Positions 10,102 through 21,180 of a stretch of DNA of 64,000 bases are shown here, one piece after another. The notes below the pieces were generated by a model, which was given only the letters and a program-made list of their open reading frames with translations, ran no database searches and was not told where the DNA came from. Every line of letters starts with the position of its first letter. Within the stretch, counting starts at the first letter, position 1. The position numbers and the translations under genes were made by a program. Origin of the DNA: Diorhabda sublineata (taxonomy: Eukaryota > Arthropoda > Insecta > Coleoptera > Chrysomelidae); the NCBI RefSeq assembly GCF_026230105.1, contig NC_079482.1, forward strand, positions 8,432,001 to 8,496,000, read 5' to 3'.

Positions 10102-11432
10102 TTACGAATTATCACAATCACAACCACAGTTCGTACACATAATGGAGCACTTTAGCCCCACCTTTCTGCAACCGCAAGTTTTTTGACAACCTCTGGTGCA
10201 TTTGCAAGAAATAAGTTTCAGTAGGCTTTCCGGAGCAGAGGGCTCGAATGTAGTAACAGCAAAGAGTCCATTCTTGTCTTTTCTCCATTGTTCTACATTC
10301 TCCTACATCTTGTTCGTTCTTATATCACCTCTCAACCTGTCGATAAGTTTAAAACGAATGTTGTCGTGCTGCTGCTACTGTTGGTGGTAGCAGCGCAATA
10401 TTAAATTTACTTTCATATGTTGATGCTGTGAAGCATGCGAATATAATTATTTAAAGTTGTACTTTTACGACTTTTCACATAACTATAACTGTATAATTCG
10501 ATGAGGAAGCCTTCTCCAGCTTTAGCAATGACTTCTGTATCAGCATTTGGATTTTCAAATACTACGATAAGCTCGTTCAAATCAGGTTTTTTTCGGAGTA
10601 CTTTAATAAATTTGATTTTTCCTTGATAAAATAATGCTGATGTGATATTACAACCACTAAAGGCATGCAAAAATAAAATATAATTTGAAATTGTTTTATC
10701 TTTTATACTATTTATGCAGTATATTTGTCGTGAAATTTTTTCTTTTCCTGGTTTGAGGATGTACATGTTTGGATGTGTTGATTGCGCCGTTAAAAAGACA
10801 AGGAGGTCTAAATCTTCACCGACAACCACTACAAAATCAAATGCCGATGAAACGCGATATTAATTATTTATTAACGTTTAACTATGAAGTGTTCAGCTTT
10901 TTTGTCTTCAACATTTCATTGAGGCGGTTCTTGTTCGCATAATTACCCAGGAATTTACTTTGTGATACAGTTGGCACCATTGTTTCGTCAAAAATATGTC
11001 TACTGAAGCAGTTTTTCGTGATTGTCGGGATCGTTCTAAATATTTGGTACTACGGGTTAAAACATCTTCTGGATATTCTTTAAATAAGATAATGGCATTG
11101 GAGGTATAATGCGATCGGACGTATGTAAGGTATTTATTGCAAATAGAAGAAAGCGATTAGCCCTGTTGCCAAACGACTCGGTGTAATAAGTATCCTCAAT
11201 AGATAATGTACATCGTATTTTCAAAATTTATATCACCAGAATGTTGTACAAATGCATGATACCTATTGAATTTAATACATTTACCTTCATTATTGAAAAA
11301 GGACAGCGGAAATGGGGCTAGTTCGTATGCAAGGACATTTTCAAGTTCTTTTTCAGATTCTTCAGCGATGCACATTCTTTGGAAAAGGATTAACCAGGAC
11401 AATGTCGTCTGGGTTTCCAATCTATAGTACAA
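10102..11432 (-). pseudogene. Decayed gene of a repeat-associated arthropod protein family (GCDTTSA-type with Cys-rich tail)
   Basis: Read on the minus strand from 11432 downwards. LAYELAPFPLSFFNNEGK (near 11300) is followed by DETMVPTVSQSKFLGNY (near 10970). Next come VVGEDLDLLVFLTAQ (10829-10780) and the signature LHAFSGCNITSALFYQGK (near 10660), which in this family is usually GCDTTSA. AKAGEGFLIELYSY follows near 10500. After a stop near 10412, another segment gives a Cys-rich tail, KLISCKCTRGCQKTCGCRK then VGLKCSIMCTNCGCDCDN, ending at 10102. From memory, this order (xELAPxPxSLFD, GEDxDLL, HAFxGCDTTSA, AGExFL, CxCxxGCxxxxCxCRKxGLxC) recurs in many uncharacterised, often multicopy arthropod proteins. 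At least two stops or frame breaks are visible. The biochemical role is unknown to me. Confidence 0.62.
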
Positions 11433-14400
11433 TATTTAACATTAGTAAAATTTTACAATTCGCACATATGAGCAGTTTAAATTAAATATTACCCGTTGCG
11501 TGGATGTATAATTTTACGGCGCTCGTACACCGAAAGTATTGAATTTAGAAAAAAAAGATATGACATAAATACATACAATTATTTTCCAAAGCCATTTTTT
11601 TTGTAAAACGTGTCGGAAAGGAGGAAATTATCAAAAAACTGCGCCATATTTTCCATTATGGTGGCGCAAGTGGCAAAGATACGAGGTCGCAAAGGTGAAA
11701 TTCGGAAAGAGTATGTCAGAATCTATAAAATTGTCAATTTTCAACACTCCCGGAAAACTTTCCAGGTAACTTCTGTTTTATCAACCAAATGACTGTACTA
11801 TAATAAGGATAAACTATTCTCTTCCATTGTTAGCCGCTAGCTTGCTTTGCGGGTTATAATTGATGTTAGCACAGATTTTATATCTTTTTATTTAAAAATT
11901 TCTCATCGCTCATCTTTATCACTTATATTCACAGATTAGAAATCGAAAATTCCGTACGCGTCATTGATACATCCCATCAATTTTGGTCGATATTAACAAG
12001 TTAAGGAAAAAAATATCCACTTATAAATTTTCATCGTTATATTTCCGATTTTTGATTTATTCGAATGAGGACAAAACCAAGTCTAAACATAATCTCAAAT
12101 TGAAATACCGTTCATTCGTTTCTGATCGATGAAAAATTGGAAACCTATCTCGCGAGACACATTCTAATCTCAAGCGATGCTTTTTATCGTTTTTCTTATT
12201 ATGAATTATGGGTTGGGTGGATGTCAATGCGATTCAACGAAGCTTGAAACACGCCACTAGAAACATCGAGCAGCATAACGGAATCCACAAGCTTTCGTCT
12301 TTTTAATAACCTTTATAAATCACAAGAAAAAATCTCGAAGGAGACGAATATTTCTCAAGTGTATTCGATTGAACTTTTTATCGTTACCGATACTAAGCTA
12401 CTGGGAGTTCCCCGAGGTTTATTATGTTTAATTTGGCAATTTAATAATTTTTTTGTGGAAGTTCTTGTATTAATACTTATATAGGGTGTCACTTAGAACA
12501 TTTAAAAATAAGCAAATATGGTGTCATATGTTTTTATGAGAAACAGTAGGTTTGGAATTATATCAAATCAACCCTTTTCTAAAGACGAGAACAAACCCTG
12601 AAATCTCAGAATGGGAGTTGATTTGATCTACCCTTCCAAAAGAAGCACATAGTTCATCCCTAACCTCTCCTCTCGATAAATTTCTTCTCTCAGTATGCAT
12701 ATGTGGTTTTTTTGTGTGTCTTACAACCAAAATATTATAGAGGAAATAAAGACGTTAAGACGAGCGATGGCTGTCGATATTCTATAACTTCTTTTTGACT
12801 AATCCATCCACGTGCCAAGAATTCTATTATCCATTCACTGTCTACCTGGAAGAACATAATGTGGTGGATCTCTATCTAGTTGAAAGTGAATAAAATCTTT
12901 AAAAAATCTTGTTACCAGTGACATAATTATGATCTCCCAAACTAGTTTGTATCTATTATTTTTTGGGGCAAATTAAAGCAATAATAGTATTTTCAAGAAT
13001 ACGAGTCCAAACATTCACTTTTTTCGGATACTGAATAATACCTTTCCTAAAAAGTCGCTTCATCGCTTCAGTAACAACCTACAAACTTACAAGTAATCTT
13101 TGATTGGTAAACTATCAACAACAGTGTTTGACATCAGAGCCCACGACAATTTGAATAAACATTAAATAAATACTGTAATGAATTGTCAAAGTGGCAACAG
13201 CCTACTATTCTAAAACTTCGTAATTGAAAACAAGATAGAGGTGGTCATTTCCAGCATTTATTATGAATCGTATTACATTCTACATCTTCACTTTTTTCCA
13301 CTCAATTTATTGACAAAATTATAAATTGTCGTGTTTATTTTTCTTTTCTCTGCAGATATTGATCTTGGGAAAAACATTTTAAATAAAACAACTATTTTGT
13401 GTTATAATTTCATTTCATAAAACATCGTTTTGAACAAACTTTTGATATGAAATAAAGTAAAGGTTGCTGATTTCATTAATATTGAAAAAATACCCTTGTT
13501 TAACCTTTCGAAGTGTACGAAAATTTCAGATTTTAAAGTTTCTAGTTTTAGTGAAATTTTAGAAAAAAATATGAACTCAATTTGGTCACCGCCTTTTAAG
13601 TGTGACATTTCTAAAAGGGTGTTATAGTTTTGTTATAGTAAAGACCCATCTGAATTTCATATGCACTATCACCTTATTTTTGTTGAATGAATTTAGAAAC
13701 ACCCTTTATATTTCTACAATATATCGTAAAGTATCGATAAAACAAACACTACATTGTAAAGGTTATTGTGCACATATAAAATCAGTTTACATCAAGGAAA
13801 ATAAGGAAAATGAAAATATTAATATTTGATAAAAAGATTATTATTGTCTTTTTTAATATATATGCATCATTATATAAAAGCTACCTTATATTATCACAAA
13901 TATAAATAAATACATAAAATAGAAATTTAGCAAAGAACTTTTGAATAAGTCATGTTGAATATTTCAAACATAGATCAACTTAATCATCCATATTTCGCAT
14001 GACTTACGTTCAAATTGAATAATTTTCTCAAGTGCTACACACGCATTTGAAAAATAATAATTTGAGACAAACCCCAGCTGTCCAAATATTAAAATTCAAA
14101 ATAATAAAACTGTTAAATGTGAAGTACTTGAATAGACATAAGCCAACTGAAGCTAAAAAAATTCTACATATCAGAATAGATATTGATATAACGTCCTTTA
14201 ATATGTATTTAAAAACTTTTAGACAGTGGGCAGTAGCGAGAGATGTACGATAAATAAAAAGTACATAGTATGTGATAAAAAGCATTGGAATCATTATAAC
14301 ATTCTAATTGTCAATGTTTTTAATATAAACTAAATACTAGTTTCATGTTGTGTCCAAACTATAGTCGACAAGTCTGATTTAGGACAAGGGATGTTTAAAA

Positions 14401-15087
14401 ACTTTAATACCATTAATATAATTTAGAAAACAATGTTTTTCTTTGTCAGATTATATAGCTTAACGGAAAATTTATGGAGCAATATGCGATAAATAAGGTC
14501 CTTGTGCTCTAACATGAGATTTTCGGGTGATTGAACGGGCTTTCGGAATCAGTTTAGGAATGTTCTTTTGTTTAAATTCAGATTAGGAAGGTGTGAAGAA
14601 AAAAAAGAACCAAGCTACGGTCAGAAAACACAAAGACTTTAAATAGAATTTGATTCCAAAATTATATCCTGAGAAGCTTTCCAAAAATCAAATTATTAAT
14701 TCCCACTTTTCTCGATGTTCAAATTTCTAGCTAGACTGATCGATTTATTATCATTTAATTGGATTTGAATTCAGAATACCCATAAGCTCGAAAATACATT
14801 AATGTTTAATAAAATAAATGAATCCAAATGTTAATAATTTTCTATAATAAGGTTCACTATATATTAAGAATTTACATAATGAAATACATCTCATTGATAG
14901 TAAACTATTTATCGATAGATGTAAGCAGCTCTTCATGAAAATAGTGAATGTTCAAATATATCAATATATTTTCACACGAATAACAGAAAATCTCAAATAC
15001 TGATACTGAGATAAATTTTTGAAAATATAGTCATTCCATTTCCATATAGAGACAGCCTACGTTTATTAGCACTTTTGAAAATATCCT
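11433..15087. other. AT-rich intergenic stretch
   Basis: No exon, transposase motif or repeat array could be supported. Frames at 11610-11792, 13402-13829 and 14028-14294 are short, overlap on both strands, and show no recognisable motif. This is the region just downstream of the host gene. Confidence 0.5.
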
Positions 15088-15093
15088 TTTATT
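15088..15093 (-). promoter_or_regulatory. Polyadenylation signal AATAAA
   Basis: Reverse complement of TTTATT, about 40 nt beyond the TGA stop of the host gene. That is a plausible distance for a short 3' untranslated region. A second TTTATT lies 27 bp further on. Confidence 0.55.
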
Positions 15094-15131
15094 CATTATA
15101 ATAGCACCATCAATTCAGTTTTTTTTAAATT

Positions 15132-15502
15132 TCATGGATTATAATATTTTAAAGCCGCTGCCACAGCTGCCTTGGCAAACTCAGTATCACAAGGACTACC
15201 ACCCCAAAAAGGTCCTGGACAACCGCGTTGCTCGAAACATCTCTCAGGATAAACATTCGTATCAGCCGAACAGCACGAAACTACTGCCCATACACAATTA
15301 CTTGGACCTGGAGGATCTTGAGTTGGTGGTGGTGTACTTGTAGTGGTAGTTGGTATAGTGCGTGGTGGTTGTTGCGCCGATTGTGTAGGCCTAATTTTGA
15401 AAATTTCCCTCATCATATTTTCGTCAGCAGCGGAAAGGTGTATAGAATTATCTGCTGGTGGTCTTGCCGGTTTATCAGAATCACTAATACTATTAGAACT
15501 AC
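15132..15502 (-). CDS. Coding exon 3 (last): Thr/Pro linker and six-cysteine C-terminal domain of a secreted protein
   Basis: The acceptor has a long polypyrimidine run, then TTTTCTAG at 15510-15503. The exon starts GT AGT TCT, completing a Gly codon begun by exon 2, and ends at TGA 15132-15134. In the 297-residue product it encodes residues 175-297. It has a Ser/Asp/Pro-rich start, a TIPTTTTSTPPPTQDPPGP linker at about 223-241 that is a likely O-glycosylation stretch, and the domain NCVWAVVSCCSADTNVYPE then RCFEQRGCPGPFWGGSPC. Cysteines fall at 244, 251, 252, 263, 269 and 279, enough for three disulfides. The CxWAxxxCC...CFExxGCxGxFWGxxPC pattern is one I associate with conserved uncharacterised secreted insect proteins; I cannot give a gene name. 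Overlapping plus-strand frames are shadows. Confidence 0.85.
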
Positions 15503-15759
15503 CTAGAAAAAAAAAATAAAAAAAATTATTATTGATTATAACCTAGCATGACATTGAAAGAAGCTCCACGTCTAGTTTCGGCACAATTTTTCTAGGTCAA
15601 AAGCTTTTGCTTTGCGTGATACATTAATAAGACCATCAATTTTGATATTAATATTTAAAAAAAAATCATTTCTATATAAGAATATAATACTACATTCTGT
15701 AATTGTCACTTATGTAAATTTTCAATTTATCCACGTGGCCCTCTTTCGCTTATATTATT

Positions 15760-16477
15760 TCGGTGCATCGGGTTGAGGTCGGGCGACTGTGACAGCCAAA
15801 TCATTATTTTCAGTACATTCTTTCTTCCTAGTTTTTCAAATACTTTGTGCAAAGCTTCTAGGAATGCTTGGGATCGTTGTCATGCTGAAGATAAATTTTC
15901 TGCCGCTCCAGCGCTGGCCAGAACATACTTTTCAAAATCCCTTCAATTTTTACCAGATCTCCAGTCGCCCTATCTCCAAAACATCACCAAGCTATCACCG
16001 AGCCTCCGCTGTGTTTTGCAGTAGGGATTACACATGGATCTAATATCCGTTATTTCTTTGACCTGCGCACAAGCACTCTTCTCTTAGACCAAAAACCTCA
16101 AGCTTTAACTCATCACTTCATAAAACTATCTCCCACACTTCACACTTCCAATTTTTTTGTTCATCAACCCACTGCAATCTATTAATTTCATTTGACGTCT
16201 TTAAAGAGATTTCTTCACTGCCACCCTTCCAAAAAGGCCTTCTCTCAATCTCCTTTTCACTGTAGAAGTACTCGAAGCCAGATTACTAGATTCCTTGGTC
16301 TGAGCAGCTATATCTGGGATCGTGAATCATCGATCACGTTTACTCATCAATACAATATGTTCATATTCAGCAGTTGTGGTGTTTCGTGGTCGCCCTGAAC
16401 GTTTTCTATCGCCAAAGTTCTTGGTGGATGCATATGTCTTCACGTTGTAGCCCACGGTATGTCGAGGTATTTTAAAT
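15760..16477 (-). pseudogene. Tc1-type transposase, main part (copy A, split by Transib)
   Basis: Minus strand, continuing from the segment at 18436-18362 after the Transib is removed. It reads VGYNVKTYASTKNFGDRKR and SGRPRNTTTAEYEHIV (linker after the helix-turn-helix), then IVL followed by a stop and SDELKLEVFG (first Asp block), WCFGDRATGDLVKIEGIL, LQHDNDPKHS (second Asp block) and, in another frame, IMIWLSQSPDLNPMH (last acidic block). Stops and frameshifts are scattered through the DDE part, so it is dead. Length and order match a typical Tc1 transposase of about 340 residues. A second copy of the same family is at 58380-59108. Confidence 0.85.
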
Positions 16478-16482
16478 CGGCG
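16478..16482. repeat. Left CGGCG target-site duplication of the Transib
   Basis: CGGCG, repeated at 18357-18361. Transib elements make 5-bp duplications with a GC-rich CGNCG preference, and this one fits. In the uninterrupted Tc1 reading frame only one copy is needed. Confidence 0.85.
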
Positions 16483-16514
16483 CACATACGTAGATTTCTA
16501 GGAATTAGGCGGCC
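16483..16514. repeat. Transib left terminal inverted repeat
   Basis: Starts CACATACG and ends GGCGGCC. It pairs with the reverse complement of 18325-18356. Confidence 0.85.
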
Positions 16515-16748
16515 ATAAGTCGAAATTCCAAAATTCGACTAATGACAAACAATTTTTTTCCTGGAATAGTAGACTACCTGACGAACAATAGCCAACCCCA
16601 CCCACATACCTAGACTGCGCAAGCGCGCTGCATTACTGGTCGAAACTTGATGTTCGCACTTACTGCACGTGCTACTTGACGTCCTTTTCGTATATCATTT
16701 TCTTCAGTGAATATTTTATGTGTCGTGTCATATTTGCTTGTTTAAGTG

Positions 16749-16767
16749 ATGGATACCAATAATACAG
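16749..16767 (+). pseudogene. Transib transposase exon 1 (start codon exon)
   Basis: ATGGATACCAATAATACAG is followed immediately by the strong donor GTAAGC at 16768. It encodes MDTNNT plus the first base of a Gly codon. The acceptor TTGTTATAG at 17080 leads into GTTCACCTGG, which completes Gly and continues SPGCSGVKILTRKYLF in the transposase frame. The matching phase across a 313-bp intron is the reason for calling this exon. No upstream promoter could be identified. Confidence 0.6.
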
Positions 16768-17080
16768 GTAAGCCTTTATACAATTAATATGAAATTGTAT
16801 TAAATATATTGTCAATAAATGACTTAATGAGCCGTCAATAATACCCTTTTTTAGAAATGTTTTTTCTTTATTTTTCAATTTCAATCAAAAAAAAACTTTA
16901 CTTCCGCACCTTTCCGAGTTACATTTTTGATTTCATTATATAGTATAAAGTCTTATAAAGAAAACTGCTTAAAATCAGTTGCTAGTTTTAAAAATAAACG
17001 AGTTTGAAATTCTTTTGACAAAAATAGGAAAAAATCGGATTTTATGTTTTTGTGTTAATATTATTTTTTTATTGTTATAG

Positions 17081-18184
17081 GTTCACCTGGCTGCTCGGGG
17101 GTGAAAATTTTGACTCGTAAATACCTCTTCGATAAAATGAACGAGCAACATTCATTATCGATAAATGAAAAAATTAAATATTTAGAAAATTATTTACTCG
17201 TGTGTTACGGGGACACAGAAGAACATAAAAATGTGATAAAAAAGAAGTTTTCGTATTTTAAATGTGATTTGATAAAGAGGTGGTCTCGGACGCATAGAAT
17301 ACTTGAAAACTTTTTGGCGGCCAATATTTCTTGATTGGAAGGAACATTTGAGATCCCCGTACACACGCATCAAAGGCCAGAACGACCTACCAAATCTTTT
17401 ATCGAATCTAGCGAAAGAACAAAGAGAAGAAAAACTGAAGGAGTCCACGCATCTTACGACGAAGAATTAATTGTTCACACGGCACAAGTAATTTTACAAA
17501 CAGAAGGAAAAAGAAACGCGACTACTGTGATTGTAAAAACAGACATTCAAAGTCTAAAGAAATAGAGCCCCTTACTCCTCTGCAAGCACTGACAATGTTT
17601 GTTGAAGCCGATTTGACCAGAAGACAGTACGAAATTATTCGAGCAACGAACAAAAGATTCTATCCACATTATGAATTATTATTGAAGGCCAAAGAAGATT
17701 GCTACCCACCCAAGGAGTCATTACGAGTGACGTCTACAAGCGCAGAAGGAAATCTACAATCTTTATTGGATCACACTCTAACCAGATTATCCCTCTTCTT
17801 AGAAGAAGTCTTACTCACACTTGATGCCGTTGAAAGGAACTCGTTACTGTTAATCTGCAAATGGGGTTGTGACGGCTCTCAACAAGCCCAGTTTAAACAA
17901 AGACTATCAAACGAAGATGAATCTGATGCTAATATTTTTATAAGCTCATTTGTGCCTCTACGAATTGTTTGTGGTGAGGATAAAAGTAAAATCGTAAGGC
18001 AAAATCCAACTCCATCTTCACCTAGATATTGCCGTCCAATAAGATTTAGATTCATAAAAGAATCTACGGACATAGTTTTAAAATTACTACGGTTAACGGA
18101 AAGGTCTGCAACGCAGCTACAGACACCAAATCGACCAGCAGATGTTATATATGTGGAGATATTGAAATCAACTACGATCTCGAA
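17081..18184 (+). pseudogene. Transib transposase, N-terminal to mid region (RAG1-core related)
   Basis: Domains in order: INEKIKYLENYLLVCYGD and RTHRILENFLAANIS, with a TGA at 17332 where a coding residue is expected, then FEIPVHTHQRPERPTKSFIE and SERTKRRKTE, the conserved Transib N-terminal region. After a frameshift between about 17500 and 17565 comes EADLTRRQYEIIR, then LICKWGCDGSQQAQFKQR holding the first catalytic Asp (equivalent to RAG1 D600), IVRQNPTPSSPRYCRPIRFR, and after a second frameshift near 18095 NGKVCNAATDTKSTS with RCYICGD. The CxxC matches the RAG1 zinc-binding CTLC. By that alignment the Asn before GKVCN stands where the second catalytic Asp is expected. Everything after about 18184, including the final catalytic Glu, is absent. 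Confidence 0.83.
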
Positions 18185-18324
18185 TAAAATATTTTTTGAT
18201 AAAAAATCACAAGTAGGTGCGCCTAACCACCTTGCACCAACAAATAATTTCGATAAGTTATTCCAAACACAGAATTCTTTTTATGTAACTATTTTGTAAT
18301 ATAAATATCACATAAAATAATTTT

Positions 18325-18356
18325 GGCCGCTTAAATCCTAAAAAACGATCTATGTG
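18325..18356. repeat. Transib right terminal inverted repeat
   Basis: Reads GGCCGCTTAAATCC inward and ends TATGTG. Reverse complement of the left repeat at 25 of 32 positions. Confidence 0.85.
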
Positions 18357-18361
18357 CGGCG
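18357..18361. repeat. Right CGGCG target-site duplication of the Transib
   Basis: Second copy of the 5-bp duplication at 16478-16482. Confidence 0.85.
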
Positions 18362-18436
18362 CTTACTTCTGCCTAGACTATGAAGACTTGCTATTAATGC
18401 ACGAGTTTCAATCGATAATTCCTTGGTTTCACTCAT
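18362..18436 (-). pseudogene. Tc1-type transposase copy A, N-terminal segment
   Basis: Starts at ATG 18436 (minus) and reads MSETKELSIETRALIASLHS then LGRSK to the Transib boundary. Joined to 16482 with one CGGCG, the codons AAG CGC CGA TTT AAA continue into PRHTVGYNVK without a break. The start is supported by copy B, which begins MSEIKELSVETCTLIAILH at 59108. This is the helix-turn-helix part of the transposase. Confidence 0.83.
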
Positions 18437-18729
18437 TATAAAAATTAAAAGTCTGAATTTGTGAGAACGGAAATAATTCGTACGAACACTTATTCTTGGT
18501 TTTTGAAACACCGTTTCAACTTTCGCTCGACAATAAGAATGAGAAATTTGTTAAAGTGTATTATTTTGAAATTTTGATTATGGGGTGGATAAAAACGGTG
18601 ATCGGTATATAAGGGATAAAGAAAATCAATTATAATCTCCTTTAACATTGATAACAAATTGTTAACTCATGGAAACCTATTAACTTGGCCTACCTACTCT
18701 ATACTAAATTTTCTTACCAATAAACCTTA

Positions 18730-18885
18730 TCCCGCGAAAAATAATTCTTGCGGAAGAATGTTAAAGGTAAGAATAGTTTAAATAGGGATAGAGGGCCTAT
18801 TGCTTACAACCCACTCTATAGTTTAGTAGTTTGAATGAAGTTTCCCGTCGAAGAAGTTTTCCCGCTGAAATTATTTTTCGCGGGA
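18730..18885. repeat. Fold-back structure with 17-bp perfect arms
   Basis: TCCCGCGAAAAATAATT at 18730-18746 is the reverse complement of 18869-18885. Weaker similarity extends outwards to about 18700 and 18910, where ctatactaaattttc pairs imperfectly with gtaaaaatttggtatataatag. The CCCGCG cores stand out from the AT-rich intron. A fold-back or MITE-like remnant is likely; the superfamily is not identified. Confidence 0.65.
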
Positions 18886-18945
18886 GAAATGTAAAAATTT
18901 GGTATATAATAGTCAAGTCAATAGGTTGTAGTTTACCTTCAGTCT

Positions 18946-18977
18946 CTGAAGACGATAACTTGGTTCTCGAAACGCAC
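18946..18977 (+). other. Hairpin with hammerhead-like flanks (CTGAAGA ... GAAAC)
   Basis: CTGAAGA (fits the hammerhead CUGANGA core) is followed by C, a stem GATAAC/GTTCTC around TTG with one mismatch, and GAAAC. A second stem GCAC/GTGC at 18974-18989 follows. A true hammerhead needs stem II directly after CUGANGA and a UH after stem III, and both are off here. The block resembles a short motif that I recall recurring in many invertebrate genomes. Treat it as a dispersed-repeat motif, not a working ribozyme. Confidence 0.3.
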
Positions 18978-20634
18978 TGTAGATGGTGCAATTGTGAGTG
19001 TTGGTGTAGTGGTAGAGTAAACTGTGTGTTCAGTATTTTGCTTTTTTTATAAGAACAAATAAATCAGAAATACCTGATTGCGGAATTATATCAGTATCTA
19101 AATATTTTTTGTAAAGTATATGTTCAACATATTTTTTATAACATATGAAATTAATCACTATTAAAATATGATTTGATTAAAATTTTAATGTCCCATTTGA
19201 AACGTGATGGGGCTCTTATACGAAATATACCAATAAACGTTCAGAGAAGGAAAATCTAATTAAGAGATTGAATACAACAAACATAACTCATTATGTCAAC
19301 TATTCTAGTTAGAAACAAGACTAATTTCTGCAACTTTCGGGTAAATTTAGACTATAAATATTATGAGGAGAAGGATGAGAAGTATAATTTATCAGCAATA
19401 AAAATTATATAGAAGCAAATGTTTGATGCAACAAATGTGAAATTATAAGGGGAATGAACAAGTTTGAGGGATCCATTAAGAGATTATCGGGAGAGGAAAA
19501 ATATGTATGCGAAAAAATTACTAGATTTTCGGTCAGACAATCCAAAAAATTCATGAAATAGAGTTTGGTTGGTAAATATTAAATCTGATCAAGACTATTC
19601 GTTCTGGCGCGTTTTAAAAAAATGAAAGAGAATGTGTCTTGTATCCTTTGTGGATTTTTGAACGCCATACTAGATTTTTATATACATAATATAAACCTCA
19701 TGGAATATCAAATTTAATACAGCGAAACTGATTTAACAGCAGGAAAAAGGTAGCTGAATAGTAGGACGAAGATGTACCTGATTTTTTTTACAATTATTCT
19801 CTTATCAATTTTGTAGGTGTTAGAAATTTGAAAAAGTATTTTATGTATAATTTGCACAAAATTGTTTCCAAAACAGATTAAGTAAAATGTAATTGCAACA
19901 TAAGTTGAGACAACTCTCTAGATTTGGGAGATCTAATTTCAAAAACAGATCTGTAAACTTAGTAATTAGTGTTAAAGTGGTAGACTATGAAGAATCTACT
20001 AACTGTATGACATTTAATAAAATTATTTATCAAACACATATCAGTTAACAGCTGAAAAATTTCTACAACCTGACAATTTTTAATTTTTGTCTTCGTATTC
20101 ATTATAAATTAAATACTCTGTTAATTTTGTTACTAAGACAGATACATACATGTAATACTTCAACACAGGTTGAAAAATCTTATTTTCACTATGTGAATAA
20201 TAATAAAAATAAGAAACCTGAAAGCATGGCATGCAGTTATAAGTCATTTTCAACAAGAATTTGGAAGTATTATGAGAATTAAGCATAAAGTCGTAGGAAA
20301 TGAGAATCAAGTATTCGACATATTGCTTTATTTTTAAGGTGATGGTAATATATAATGTTGAAAAATCAATGGTCAAATTCATCGGATGAAACCGTTGTGC
20401 AACTGTTGCACAACCCTATCGGAATTGTGCGCTGGCACATACACTACAAACTTTTAATTTGTTCTACATAGCGGCAGCAGTAATGAAATTTGTTGAATAG
20501 AGTGTGTTCTGTGATCAAACGTCAAGTTGTTACCTTTAGAAGAAAAATGATTGAAATCGTTTAAAAACATACAAAAATCGATTGGAGCTTTTATTCTCTA
20601 TAATTTCATTTCGAATTATAATGACAATGACATT

Positions 20635-21180
20635 CGATGATGGTCCCAGAAGTACCTGTCCCAATAAAAAAAAGTTTGGGAAAAAAATATTGATTTTTCA
20701 ACATAATCTCCTTTAAGCTCAATATACTTTTCCCAGCGATGTTCAATAAGCTCGATACGCTTTTTATAATAAGAATCGTTAAGCTTCTCAAAATAGCCAA
20801 TAACTGCCGATATCACCTCTTCATTATTGGAAAATCTTTGAGCATCGAGCCATTTTTCAAGTCTGGGAACAGAAAATAATTCGAAGGGCTATATTTGGCG
20901 AAAAGGGTGAATGAGGTAGCCATTAGAACTTCAATACATTAATTTTGGCCACTGAAATAACGGATGTATGAGCTGGTGCATTGTCTTGATGAAAAAATAC
21001 TTTGGTCTTGCGCACAGCTTTTCAATTAATATGCGATGTACCACACTATTTGAAATGCCTACTTTGTCTGCTATCTTGCGCACTTTTAGTTGCCGATCAT
21101 CCAGTATAGCTTTGTGGAGTTTCTTCAACATTTCAACTCTGCTACCCAATATTTTACTGTTGATATCAAAGTAGCTTTCT
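20635..21180 (-). pseudogene. Internally deleted mariner transposase in intron 2
   Basis: The plus strand at 20635 begins CGATGATGGTCCCAGAAGTA, nearly the same terminal repeat as the mariner at 37946-38834. On the minus strand an N-terminal helix-turn-helix (VEMLKKLHKAILDDRQLKVR then KIADKVGISNSVVHRIL) passes directly, after an internal deletion, to FFHQDNAPAHTSV (second Asp, shifted frame). It then continues NEEVISAVIGYFEKLNDSYY and IELIEHRWEKYIELKGDYVE, the usual mariner C-terminus. The first catalytic block is missing and the distal terminal repeat was not located, so the outer limit is approximate. Confidence 0.82.

Larger units (their letters stand above)
16483..18356 (+). mobile_element. 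Transib (RAG1-related) transposon inserted in a Tc1 element
   Basis: The element is 1874 bp. Its terminal inverted repeats are 16483-16514 and 18325-18356, 25 of 32 positions identical. Both start CACATA and end GGCGGCC or GCGGCC on the inner side. Starting with CACA is shared with Transib ends and with the RAG heptamer CACAGTG. The flanks are CGGCG on both sides. The plus strand encodes a partial transposase with a short first exon and an intron. The C-terminal part of the gene is missing between about 18185 and the right repeat, so this is an internally deleted, non-autonomous copy. It lies in the opposite orientation to the Tc1 it interrupts. Confidence 0.87.

Noticed and set aside
15134..15506. 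Plus-strand frames at 15134-15343 and 15228-15506
   Set aside because: They mirror the well-supported minus-strand Cys-rich exon and have no independent evidence.
18946..18989. Functional hammerhead ribozyme
   Set aside because: An extra C separates CTGAAGA from stem II and the UH after stem III is missing; only a resemblance is reported.
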